Of a DNA stretch of 64,000 nt, positions 46,172-55,885 are shown piece by piece. The notes beneath the pieces were generated by a model that saw nothing but the letters and a program-made list of their open reading frames with translations, ran no database searches and was not told the origin of the DNA. The translations under genes were made by a program, and so were the position numbers. The stretch is from VRUE01 sp963718775 (GTDB lineage: Bacteria > Actinomycetota > Thermoleophilia > Solirubrobacterales > 70-9): positions 310,001-374,000 of the forward strand of contig OY970377.1 of assembly GCA_963718775.1 (NCBI GenBank), written 5' to 3'. Numbering within the stretch: position 1 is the first letter of the stretch; every line of letters starts with the position of its first letter.

Positions 46172-46762
46172 ATGAAACCGCACGGCAATCGAGCTCGGCT
46201 CGGCGGGATCCTGGCCGCGGCCGCGGCAGTTCTGGCGATGCTGGCGCTGCCCGGCCTCGCCGTCAGCCATGACCGCGACCATGACCTTGCCGGCGATGCC
46301 GGCGCGATCCAGTCATTCGACCCGGCAAGCGGGGTCCTGGTCGTTGACCTGGCCGACGGTGGCTCGGTCAGCGGCCTCGTCACTCCCCGCACCCGGATTC
46401 GTTGCGGCGAGGACCATGGGCGCCATCACCATCGTGGGCGCGGGCACGATGACCTCCGCCGCGGGCACGGAGCGACGGCCTCGCGCCACGGCTCCGACGA
46501 CGACAACGGGAACAGCGGTCCCGGCAGCGAGAACTCAGGCCGCGACGAAGAGCCTGGCGAGGACACGCCCGGTCACGACGGCACACCCCCAGGCAGCAGC
46601 GAGGATCCCGGCCGCGGCGCCGAGCATTCCGCTCGCTGCACGAGCGAGGACCTGGTCGCCGGGGCGACCGTGAGGGTCGCCGAGCTGGTGCTGATCGACG
46701 GCAAGGCGATCTTCGCCTTCGTCGGCCTCGAGCCGGCAGCGGCGGAGGCCCCCGCCGCCTAG
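46172..46762 (+). CDS. Secreted His/Asp-rich protein, DUF5666-like
   Basis: The 196-residue product has a signal peptide (LGGILAAAAAVLAMLALPGLAVS), a short beta domain (IQSFDPASGVLVVDLADGG ... GLVTPRTRIRC), a long His/Asp/Gly/Ser linker, and a closing strand set (LVAGATVRVAELVLIDGKAIF). The beta parts together resemble DUF5666-type OB folds split by the linker; two cysteines (RCGED, RCTSED) flank the linker and could close it. A strong AAGGAGGAAG precedes the ATG. Likely regulated with the sigma factor 60 bp upstream. Confidence 0.72.
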   Translation: MKPHGNRARLGGILAAAAAVLAMLALPGLAVSHDRDHDLAGDAGAIQSFDPASGVLVVDLADGGSVSGLVTPRTRIRCGEDHGRHHHRGRGHDDLRRGHGATASRHGSDDDNGNSGPGSENSGRDEEPGEDTPGHDGTPPGSSEDPGRGAEHSARCTSEDLVAGATVRVAELVLIDGKAIFAFVGLEPAAAEAPAA

Positions 46763-46769
46763 CGGGTTG

Positions 46770-49406
46770 CTACTTGGCGTCGAGCCAGTCCGGGCCGACG
46801 CCGACGTCCACCTCGAGCGGTGGGTCGAGCTGGTAGGCGGCGCACATCTCGCGCCGCACCAGCTCGACAGCGCCGTCCATCTCCTCCGGTGGCCCCTCGA
46901 AGAGCAGCTCGTCATGGATCTGCAGAACCAGACGGGTCTCGGTTCCCGCCTCCTTCAGGGCCCGCTGACAGCGCACCATCGCCACCTTGATGATGTCGGC
47001 CGCGGTCCCCTGGATCACCGTGTTGACCGCGAGGCGCTCGCCGAGGCGGCGCGTGTTGGGATTGCCCGAGCGCAGCTCGGGAATCGCCCGGCGCCGGCCC
47101 ATCAGCGTCGTCACGTAGCCCTCCTCCTGCGCCCGCTCGACCACCTGCTCGCGGAAAGCGCGTACGGCCGGGAAGCGCTCCAGGTAGCGGGAGACGAATT
47201 CCTCGCCCTCTTTGCGCGGGATGTTGAGCCGGTCGGCGAGGCCAAAGCCGGTGAGGCCGTAGACGATGCCGAAGTTGACCATCTTCGCCTTCGAGCGCTG
47301 GCCGACGTCGACCTCGTCGCGGGAGATGTCGAAGACCTCGGCGGCAGTCGCGGCGTGAACGTCGTCGCCGGCGCGGAAGATCTCCTTCAGCACCTCCTCG
47401 TCGGCAACGTGGGCGAGGACGCGCAGCTCGACCTGGCTGTAGTCGGCGGAGAGCAGCTGGGCGCCCTCTTCGGCGACGAAGCAGGCTCGGACGGGGCGGC
47501 CGATCTCGGTGCGGATCGGGATGTTCTGCAGATTCGGGTTGGTGCTGGAGAGGCGGCCGGTGGTCGTCGCCGCCTGGTTGAAGGTGGTGTGGACGCGGCC
47601 GGTCTCGGGGTCGATCAGGTCGGGCAGCGAGTCGAGGTAGGTGTTCTTCAGCTTGGTCAGCTCGCGCCAGGACTCGATCTTCTCGACGATCGGGTGCTCG
47701 TCGCGGATCTGGGCGAGGACGCGGGCGTCGGTCGAGTAGCCGGTCTTGCCGCGGCGCTTGCGGGTCAGCTCGAGCTTCTCGAAGAGGACGCGGCCGACCT
47801 GCTGCGGCGAGCCGATCGTGAACTCCTCCTCGGCCAGCTCGTAGATCTCCTTCTCGAGCGTGTCGATGCGCTCGCCGAAGCCAGCGCCGACGTCGGCCAG
47901 CCGCTCGGCGTCGAGCTTCAGCCCCTCGCGCTCCATCGCGGCGAGCACGTGGACCAGCGGCAGCTCGACCTCACCGAGAAGGCGCCCCAGGCCCAGCTCC
48001 TCGATGCGGGGCCGCTGCGCCTCGGCAAGCGCCGCGACCAGGCGCGCTTCCTCGGCCGGATCGAGGCCCGCCTCGCCCTCCTCGCCGTCGAGCGAGAGCT
48101 GACCGTCGTCCTCCCCGTCCTTGGCTGGCGCCGCCCCGGCGACGATGCCGATGCCTGCGTCGGCCGCCAGCTCGGTCAGCTCGTAGGTGCGCCGTTGCGG
48201 CTCGAGCAGGTAGGCGGCGAGCATCGTGTCGTGGTCGAGCGACGGCTCCACCCCCTCGCGAGCCGCGGCGGCGAGCAACCCGTGACGGCCGCCGCCGAGC
48301 GACTTGAGGTCGTGGGCGACCAGCGGACGGGAGGCAAGGGCCACCGCCAGCTCGTCGAGGCTCGAGGCGCCGGTGACGATGCGCTCGCCGTCTGCCGCGG
48401 CCCAGCGCTCGCCCTCGATCGCCAGGGCGAGGGCGCCCTCCCCGGCGCTGAGATCGCCCGGCTTCCCCTCGACCGCCTCGACCTCTAGCTCGGTCTCGAC
48501 ACGGCGGCCGGGGACAGCGTCGCCGTCGGGCAGTGCTTCTTCCAGGCGCTCCAGGACAGCGCGCAACTCGAACTCGCGCATGAACTCGCGCAGGGCGCCG
48601 CGATCGGGCTCGGACCCCATCACGGCGGACAGGTCGACGCCGGTCTCGATGTCGTACTGGAGCGTCGCCAGCTGCTGCGACATGCGGGCGTCGTCGGCGT
48701 GCTCGACCAGGTTCTGCTTGCGTTTCGCGCCGGAGATCTCATCGACGCTGTCCAGCACCTTCTCCAGCGAGCCGAACTGCTGCAGCAGCTGTGTCGCCGT
48801 CTTCTCGCCGATCCCCGGCACGCCCGGGATGTTGTCGGAGGTGTCGCCGCGCAGGCCCATCAGGTCGGTGATCAGCTCCGGCGGCACCCCGTAGCGCTCG
48901 AGCACGGCGTCGCTGTCGTAGATCTTCGTCTCGGTGATCCCCCGCGAGGTGCTCATCACCCGGATCCCCTCGCCGACCATCTGGTAGGCGTCGCGGTCGC
49001 CGGTGACGACCATCACCGCGATCCCCTCCTCGCGGGCCTGGCGGGCGAGCGAGGCGATCACGTCGTCGGCCTCGTAACCCTCGACCTTGACGTTGGTGTA
49101 GCCGAAGGCCTCGACCAGCGGCATCAGGTGCGGCCACTGCTCGCGAAGCAGGTCCGGCCGCGGTTTGCGCTGGGCCTTGTAGAGGTCGTAGGTGACCTCC
49201 CGTCCCGACATGCCGGCGTCCCAGGCGACGACGACCCCGGCCGGCGCGTGCTCGTCGATCACCTTGACCAGCATCGAGGCGAGCCCGTAGATCGCATTGG
49301 TCGGCCGCCCGTCGCTGGTGCCGATCGACTCCGGCAGCGCGAAGAACGCTCGGTAGGCGAGCGAGTTGCCGTCGATCAGGAAGAGCTCTGGAGCGCTGGT
49401 GGCCAT
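46770..49406 (-). CDS. polA: DNA polymerase I
   Basis: The 878-residue enzyme has an N-terminal 5'-3' exonuclease (FLIDGNSLAYRAFFALP, VVTGDRDAYQMV, LMGLRGDTSDNIPGVPGIGEKT), a middle domain in which the DxE motif of the proofreading exonuclease is not recognisable, and a complete polymerase domain: LLSADYSQVELRVLAH (motif A), RSKAKMVNFGIVYGL (motif B) and LVLQIHDELLFE (motif C). It fills gaps in repair and replication, probably without proofreading, as in Taq polymerase. It converges with the secreted-protein gene, 7 bp apart. Confidence 0.96.
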   Translation of the reverse strand: MATSAPELFLIDGNSLAYRAFFALPESIGTSDGRPTNAIYGLASMLVKVIDEHAPAGVVVAWDAGMSGREVTYDLYKAQRKPRPDLLREQWPHLMPLVEAFGYTNVKVEGYEADDVIASLARQAREEGIAVMVVTGDRDAYQMVGEGIRVMSTSRGITETKIYDSDAVLERYGVPPELITDLMGLRGDTSDNIPGVPGIGEKTATQLLQQFGSLEKVLDSVDEISGAKRKQNLVEHADDARMSQQLATLQYDIETGVDLSAVMGSEPDRGALREFMREFELRAVLERLEEALPDGDAVPGRRVETELEVEAVEGKPGDLSAGEGALALAIEGERWAAADGERIVTGASSLDELAVALASRPLVAHDLKSLGGGRHGLLAAAAREGVEPSLDHDTMLAAYLLEPQRRTYELTELAADAGIGIVAGAAPAKDGEDDGQLSLDGEEGEAGLDPAEEARLVAALAEAQRPRIEELGLGRLLGEVELPLVHVLAAMEREGLKLDAERLADVGAGFGERIDTLEKEIYELAEEEFTIGSPQQVGRVLFEKLELTRKRRGKTGYSTDARVLAQIRDEHPIVEKIESWRELTKLKNTYLDSLPDLIDPETGRVHTTFNQAATTTGRLSSTNPNLQNIPIRTEIGRPVRACFVAEEGAQLLSADYSQVELRVLAHVADEEVLKEIFRAGDDVHAATAAEVFDISRDEVDVGQRSKAKMVNFGIVYGLTGFGLADRLNIPRKEGEEFVSRYLERFPAVRAFREQVVERAQEEGYVTTLMGRRRAIPELRSGNPNTRRLGERLAVNTVIQGTAADIIKVAMVRCQRALKEAGTETRLVLQIHDELLFEGPPEEMDGAVELVRREMCAAYQLDPPLEVDVGVGPDWLDAK

Positions 49407-49418
49407 CGGGGCCCCACT

Positions 49419-49754
49419 CTACGAGGAGAGGCCGAGGGCATCTCGTAGGTCCACCGCGATCCGGACGGGCTCGTTGCGGACCTGGCGATAGGTGAAGCGC
49501 CTCACGTCGTAGCCACGCCGCCGCAGGTCGAGGTCCCGCGCGTGGTCGTCCTCGAAAGCGATGGTCCCGCGATGGAACGCGTAGGTGCCGGTCTCGACAG
49601 CCACCCGCTGATCAAGCCGCCCCGCGCGAGCCCGCGTGTAAACCCCGTGCTTGTCGAGACCAATCCGGCGCATCTGCCCAACGGACACGACGCCATGCTG
49701 CCGAGCCGCGATCCTCGCCAACCACCAGTCGAGATGGGCGCAAGAGTCGCTCAT
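49419..49754 (-). pseudogene. AbiEi-DUF559 gene remnant with internal deletion
   Basis: The intact 111-codon frame joins the N-terminal winged helix (LARIAARQHGVVSVGQMRRIGLD) directly to the last third of a DUF559 domain (TYAFHRGTIAFEDDHARDLDLRRRGYDVRRFTY). Full-length members are about 300 residues; the middle and the first catalytic strand are missing. It could still be expressed as a mini-protein but is best read as an in-frame deletion. The long palindrome D lies 38 bp upstream. A second family member is at 31974-32902. Confidence 0.72.
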
Positions 49755-49791
49755 AGAACGACTAATGCGCCCAGGGGGAAGACTCTCCCCC

Positions 49792-49953
49792 GGGAGGGTC
49801 TAGCGAAACCCGGGTGTGCGGCTGGCGAGCGCCGGACCAAGCGGCGCAAGGACGCAGGGAGGCCGAATAGCAGCGCTATTTGGCCGACTGAGGACGCCGC
49901 GCCGCGCCGGTCCGCCGCCGCCAGGCGTGCGCGGGGGTTTCGCTAGACCCTCC
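49792..49953. repeat. Large near-palindrome D (about 160 bp)
   Basis: A 19-bp perfect inverted repeat (ggagggtctagcgaaaccc from 49793; its complement 49935-49953) bounds sequence that is itself strongly self-complementary: ggctggcgagcgccggacc pairs imperfectly with the sequence around 49905-49930, and the centre GGCCGAATAGC/GCTATTTGGCC folds on itself. The whole could form one long hairpin. It separates the CotH-like gene stop (49956) from the AbiEi-DUF559 remnant. A further small hairpin (ggggga/tccccc) lies at 49774-49791. Confidence 0.78.
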
Positions 49954-49955
49954 TA

Positions 49956-51590
49956 CTAGGTACGCGGCACGGTAATCAGACGAGCAACGTTTTCGGGTCG
50001 TCCACCGGTTGGGATGAAGCGGGTGGCGAGGGTGATGCTGAGCGAGCCGACGTGCAGGCGCTCGAGGACCGAGGCGGGGAGCCGGCAGCGCAGGGAGACG
50101 ACTTCGGGGCGTTGAGCCTGCACCCGATCCGAGCAGATGACCCGGGCGCCTTGGCCCGTCGAGACCTTTGCCCGCTGGATGACGGCGCCGCCGGACCAGA
50201 GGGTCGCGCGGGTGCTCAGAACACCCCGCGCCATCCGCACCTTGCCGAGACGGAGACGACCCTGACTCGTGGCGAATCCCGGATCCGCGGACACAGCGGG
50301 GGCTGGCGGCGATTGGCCTTTCTGCGCCCCTTTCTCGCCCTCCCCCCCTTCCTCTTCGCCTTCGCCCCCTTCGCCGTTCAGCCATTGGGTGGCTTCGGCC
50401 GGGCGAGCGGCGAGGAACGAGCGAACTTCGGCAACGCCGGGCGCGATCTGCTCGAGTCCCCAGGGCTCTTGCTGGAGCGTGCTCTCGTCGAACTCCTTCT
50501 CCTGCCATGGCGCGAGCATCGCGGCGCTCTCGGTGGCGAGCGAGTCGAGGTCCGCGGCGACGACCGCGTCGCGCACCGCTGCGACCGATTGGCGATAGAG
50601 CGTGTGACAGGCGTCATCGGCGAAGCAGAGATCGAACATCAGCCCCGCAGCGCCGTCGAAAGCGAGGCGATGGTGGGCCTGAATGCTCTCGTCGTTGCCC
50701 CAAGGGAGCATCTGGAAGACGCCGTCCGGGTCGCTGTAGATGTAGTAGTTGTTCGGCGTCCAGGACTCCTCCTGGCCGGCGTAGCCGTCCCACTGGCCGA
50801 CGTACTTCTCGGCCGCCCACATCCTCGTCATCTCCTCGAGGTCGGCGACCCCGGCGACGCGCTGCGCCCACGGTTGCGAGCCGCTCGAGTTGACCGCTGC
50901 GATCAGGGCGTCGAGGTCGGAGAGGTCAGCGTCGTTGCCCTCGTCGACCTCGAACTTCGCCTTCACGCTGGGGTGGACGTCGGCGCCGTCTTCACCCTCG
51001 TAGAGGTGCTGGGTGTCGTCGTCGAAGTCGCCGAACAGCTTCTCGAGGGCGGTCTTGTCCATCGTCTCGATGTTGAGATGGATCCCGTAGTCGACGCCGT
51101 TGACGTACACGTAGGCATAGCCGGTGCGGGAGGCCGGCACCCCGGCGGCGCGGAAGGCCGTGTAGGCGAGTGTCTCGCGGATCATCGACGGGTCGTTGAC
51201 CATGTTGTTGAGGGTGAGGACCCGCAGGCCCTTGAAAAGTTCAGTTTTGGGGAACTTGACCTTGAAGGCGGACTTGGCGGAGAGGTTCCGGAAGGAGTAG
51301 TTGCCCTTGAGGCGTACTTCGACGGCCCTCGGCGACGAGAACGCCCCGGGGCCGGGCGGGACGCCGTTGGAGCTCACCGCCGCCGAGAATGTCCCTCCTT
51401 TTTGGTACTCCTGCCAAGTGCTCGAGTTTTCGAGGGCTGTTTTTGCCGGCGCCGACAGGGTCAGCTTGAACACGTACATCTTGCTCGGGTCGTAGACCTC
51501 CGCCGCTTCGTCGGCCAGCGCGACCTGCGCCCAGCCGCCGCCCAACGCCAAGAAGGCCAGTGTCAGCGCCGCCTGCCGAATCGCCCGCAT
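49956..51590 (-). CDS. Secreted CotH-kinase family protein
   Basis: The 544-residue protein has a signal peptide (AALTLAFLALGGGWAQVALA) and a CotH domain: VEVRLKGNYSFRNLSAKSAFKVKF, LTLNNMVNDPSMIRETLAYTAF, YAYVYVNGVDYGIHLNIETMDK, NNYYIYSDPDGVFQMLPWGND. CotH proteins of spore coats and fungal surfaces are atypical secreted kinases. After residue about 405 a Glu/Gly linker (EGGEGEEEGGEGEKG) leads to a small Ig-like C-terminal domain with two cysteines. Target proteins are unknown; no spore genes are nearby. Confidence 0.85.
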   Translation of the reverse strand: MRAIRQAALTLAFLALGGGWAQVALADEAAEVYDPSKMYVFKLTLSAPAKTALENSSTWQEYQKGGTFSAAVSSNGVPPGPGAFSSPRAVEVRLKGNYSFRNLSAKSAFKVKFPKTELFKGLRVLTLNNMVNDPSMIRETLAYTAFRAAGVPASRTGYAYVYVNGVDYGIHLNIETMDKTALEKLFGDFDDDTQHLYEGEDGADVHPSVKAKFEVDEGNDADLSDLDALIAAVNSSGSQPWAQRVAGVADLEEMTRMWAAEKYVGQWDGYAGQEESWTPNNYYIYSDPDGVFQMLPWGNDESIQAHHRLAFDGAAGLMFDLCFADDACHTLYRQSVAAVRDAVVAADLDSLATESAAMLAPWQEKEFDESTLQQEPWGLEQIAPGVAEVRSFLAARPAEATQWLNGEGGEGEEEGGEGEKGAQKGQSPPAPAVSADPGFATSQGRLRLGKVRMARGVLSTRATLWSGGAVIQRAKVSTGQGARVICSDRVQAQRPEVVSLRCRLPASVLERLHVGSLSITLATRFIPTGGRPENVARLITVPRT

Positions 51591-51689
51591 AAGAGAGAAA
51601 CGCTACAGAGGTCGATTTCTACCGCTGCGATGCAAACCCGACGCCACCCGTGCGTGGCCGGCGGCCGGAATCTGATTCGATAGCCGTCC

Positions 51690-53147
<1,458 letters not shown>

Positions 53148-53150
53148 TCC

Positions 53151-54057
53151 GTGAAGGTCCTCGTCACCGGAGCCAGCGGGTTCATCGGGTCGGCGCTATG
53201 CGACTCACTGATGGTTCGGGGTGACACGGTTGTCGGCCTCACCCGCGACCCCAAGGCGTCGCGGCGAACCAACCCGAGCGTCAGCTGGCATGCCTGGGAG
53301 CCAACCCTGGAACGGCCCCCCGCAGCGGCTTTCGAGGGGGTCGACGGAGTCGTCAACCTGCTCGGCGAGAAGATCAACCAGCGCTGGACCGACGAGGCCA
53401 AGCAGCGGATCATGGAGAGCCGCCGCACCGGCACCCACAACCTGATCGGCACGATCGCGGGCCTGGAGCGGAAGCCGCGAGTGCTGGTCAACCAGTCGGC
53501 GATCGGCTACTACGGCGACCGCGGCGAGGCAATCGTCGACGAGTCGAGCGAGCCGGGCGAGGGATTCGACGCCGAGGTGGTGCGCGAGTGGGAGAAGGCG
53601 GCACGCGAGGTCGCGGCGACCGGCATGCGCCTGGTCATCGTCCGCACCGGCCACGTGCTCGACCCGCGCGGTGGCTTCCTCGAGCCCCAACTGACCCCGT
53701 TCAAGCTCGGCGTCGGCGGACCGCTGGCGGGTGGCGGACAGTACGTCTCCTGGATCCACGTCGCAAGACGAGGTCGGCATCCTGCTCTGGGCGCTCGAGA
53801 ACGAGAAGGTCAGCGGCATCGTCAACTCGACCGCGCCCAACCCGGTTACGAACAAGGCCTTCTCGAAGGCGCTGGGCAAGGCGCTGGGGCGACCGGCCGT
53901 AATCCCGATTCCGGGACTGACGGTGGATCTGATGTTCGGGAAAGAGTTCGGGAAAGTGCTGCGAGGCGGGCAGAGGGTCATGCCCAGACGTGCCTTGGAC
54001 CTCGGATACGAGTTCCAGCATCCTGATCTGGACGAGGCGCTGGGGGATTTGCTCTAG
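53151..54057 (+). CDS. TIGR01777-type NAD(P)-dependent epimerase (one frameshift)
   Basis: The 301-residue repaired protein starts with a Rossmann motif (KVLVTGASGFIGSALCDSL) and contains VDGVVNLLGEKINQRWTDEAK, NQSAIGYYGDRGEA with the active-site YYG, and VRTGHVLDPRGGFL; after SWIHV a break at about 53764 shifts to DEVGILLWALENEKVSGIVNST and ends in the family's C-terminal domain. The span is 3n+1, consistent with one extra base. The start is a GTG (53151). The role of this SDR subfamily is poorly defined. Confidence 0.87.
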
Positions 54058-54064
54058 CGGGGAT

Positions 54065-54156
54065 GGGCGGGACGGCAGTCCCCTCATCTGACAAGTTGCC
54101 GCCGGAGGGGCGGCAACTTTGAGTATCCGCCAGCTGAGGGGACTGCCGTCCCGCCC
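54065..54156. repeat. Palindrome E with nested hairpin
   Basis: Perfect 22-bp arms (54065-54086 and 54135-54156, starting gggcgggacggcag) enclose a second perfect hairpin aagttgccg/cggcaactt (54093-54101, 54111-54119). It fills the gap between the epimerase stop (54057) and the convergent lipoprotein stop (54161), and may serve as a two-way terminator, although no T-run is present. Confidence 0.83.
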
Positions 54157-54160
54157 TTGC

Positions 54161-54628
54161 CTACTCGTTCAACTCGTCGCGGATCGACTCTCGGAGAGAA
54201 CCAGCGCCTGAGGCTTCGATGAGCCTGAGCAGGCGCGCCATGGCTTGCTTGCCCGAGCTTGCGGAGATCCAGGCGACGTTGGCAGATTCGAGGATCGGGT
54301 CGGTGAATCGGGAGGCCCGAGGATCAGAAGCTTCTAGATAGGCGACGGTGGTCGAGTCCTCGATTGCCTGGCGAGCGTTGGCGCCAAGAGTCGCGAGATC
54401 AAGCTTCCTTGCAGTGGTTGCGCTCGGTAGGCAGACAGCTTGAACCCGAAGCTCGCCGGCTCGTCCACCTTGCCTCACGAGCTCCTGCTTCGCTCCGGCG
54501 CACAGCGGAGCCTCCACATAGGCGGTAACAGTCGCCCCCTCGGCCACACCTTCGCTTTCGCCACATCCCCCAACAGCTACAAGCAGCAGGAAGGCGAGAG
54601 CCACGACAGCTACGGCTGGCTCGCGCAA
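54161..54628 (-). CDS. Lipoprotein resembling a fragment of a substrate-binding protein
   Basis: The 155-residue product has a signal sequence VAVVALAFLLLVAVGGC (lipobox) and a mature domain (VTAYVEAPLCAGAKQELVRQ ... LDLATLGANARQAIEDSTTVAYLEA ... FTDPILESANVAWISASSG) that resembles the first lobe of a branched-chain amino-acid type binding protein. The only start in a sensible place is TTG at 54628, 7 bp from palindrome F, with no ribosome site; the normal upstream region may have been displaced by that element. Confidence 0.62.
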   Translation of the reverse strand: MREPAVAVVALAFLLLVAVGGCGESEGVAEGATVTAYVEAPLCAGAKQELVRQGGRAGELRVQAVCLPSATTARKLDLATLGANARQAIEDSTTVAYLEASDPRASRFTDPILESANVAWISASSGKQAMARLLRLIEASGAGSLRESIRDELNE

Positions 54629-54635
54629 GACCCCA

Positions 54636-54711
54636 GAGAGCCGGGTGCCCCCTCCCAAAACACTCAAGCGAGGCTCCCGCCGAGCGTTTTGGGAGGGGGC
54701 ACCCGGCTCTC
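54636..54711. repeat. Palindrome F between pfkA and the lipoprotein gene
   Basis: Perfect 26-bp arms (54636-54661 and 54686-54711, beginning gagagccgggtgcccc) separated by 24 bases. It fills almost the whole pfkA-lipoprotein gap: 11 bp from the pfkA stop and 7 bp from the lipoprotein TTG. Arms share no sequence with the other palindromes beyond GGGTGCC-type G/C runs. Confidence 0.83.
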
Positions 54712-54722
54712 CCCCGTCTAGC

Positions 54723-55752
54723 TCAACCAAAGAAAACCTCAGCCTCCGAGTACAAGGACTCGGGAACCGTCTTCAACTCCGCCGTCGCTTCATCGAGGCT
54801 GACGAGTTCGATGTCCGTCCCGCGCAGCGCCGTCATCGTCCCCCACTTGCCAGCGTCGGCAGCGTCGATCGCGTGTAGCCCGAATCGAGTCGCCAGCACC
54901 CGGTCGAAGGCCGTCGGCGTCCCCCCTCGCTGCACGTGTCCCAGCACAGTCGCGCGGGCCTCCTTGCCGGTGCGTCGCTCGATCTCTCCCTCGAGCCAGT
55001 GGGCGATGCCGCCGAGTCGGGCGTGGCCAAAGGCGTCCTGTTTGTCCTCCTGCGCCTCGGCAATGCCGCCAATCGGCGCAGCGCCCTCGGCGACGACGAG
55101 GATCGGCGCGTAGTTGCTCTCGAAGCGGTGGCCGACGAACTCGCAGACCCGCTCGATGTCGAAGGGAAGCTCGGGGATGAGGATGATGTTGGCGCCGCCG
55201 GCAAGGCCGGAGTGGAAGGCGATCCAGCCGGCGTGACGGCCCATCACCTCGACGATCAGCACCCGGTGGTGGCTGTCCGCGGTGGTGTGGAGGCGATCGA
55301 TCGCCTCCATCGCGATGTTGACCGCGGTGTCGAAGCCGAAGGTGTAGTCGGTGGCGCCGAGGTCGTTGTCGATCGTCTTCGGCACGCCGACGATCGGGAC
55401 GCCGTGCTCGCGGTGAAGGCGCGTCGCCGCCCCCAGGGTGTCCTCGCCGCCGATCGCGATCAGCCCGTCGACCCCGTCGGCCTCGAGGCGCCCGATGATC
55501 CGCTCGGCGCCGCCGTCCTCCTTGAACGGGTTGGTCCGTGAGGAGCCGAGGATGGTGCCGCCGCGGGGCAGGATGCCGCGCACCTCAGGCACGCCGAGCG
55601 GGCGGCTGTCGCCCTCCAGCGGGCCCCGCCAGCCGTCGCGGTAGCCGACGAACTCGTGCCCACAGCGTTCGACTCCCCTTGCGCACGATCGCGCGGATCA
55701 CCGCGTTGAGGCCGGGGCAGTCCCCGCCGCCAGTGAGCACGCCTATCCGCAT
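54723..55752 (-). CDS. pfkA: 6-phosphofructokinase, pyrophosphate-type signature (one frameshift)
   Basis: The 342-residue repaired enzyme opens MRIGVLTGGGDCPGLNAVIRAIV, breaks at about 55674 (an extra base after AAGGGG) and continues EFVGYRDGWRGPLEGDS. Motifs: LIAIGGEDTLGAATRL, VGVPKTIDNDLGATDYTFGFDTA, VMGRHAGWIAFHSG and GHVQRGGTPTAFDR. Asp in GGEDT and Lys in PKTIDND are the residues typical of pyrophosphate-dependent enzymes; ATP enzymes usually have GGDGS and PGTIDND. Hence it may use PPi. The span is 3n+1, one extra base. Confidence 0.92.
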
Positions 55753-55810
55753 CGACCCAGATTAGTGCCGTCAGATGCCCGACAACGCGGTAACTTCATC
55801 ACCAAACCCG

Positions 55811-55857
55811 AACTGCATCAAATTCTCGGTCTACTAGACCCAGAATTTGATGCAGTT
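55811..55857. repeat. Palindrome H upstream of the methyltransferase gene
   Basis: Perfect 16-bp arms (aactgcatcaaattct at 55811; its complement at 55842-55857) enclose an inner ggtct/agacc stem. It is AT-rich against a GC-rich background and sits 28 bp upstream of the methyltransferase ATG and 59 bp upstream of pfkA. Its place and symmetry would also suit a regulator-binding site. Confidence 0.78.
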
Positions 55858-55885
55858 GGTGGAGGAGCGTAAGAAGGGAGCTGAG

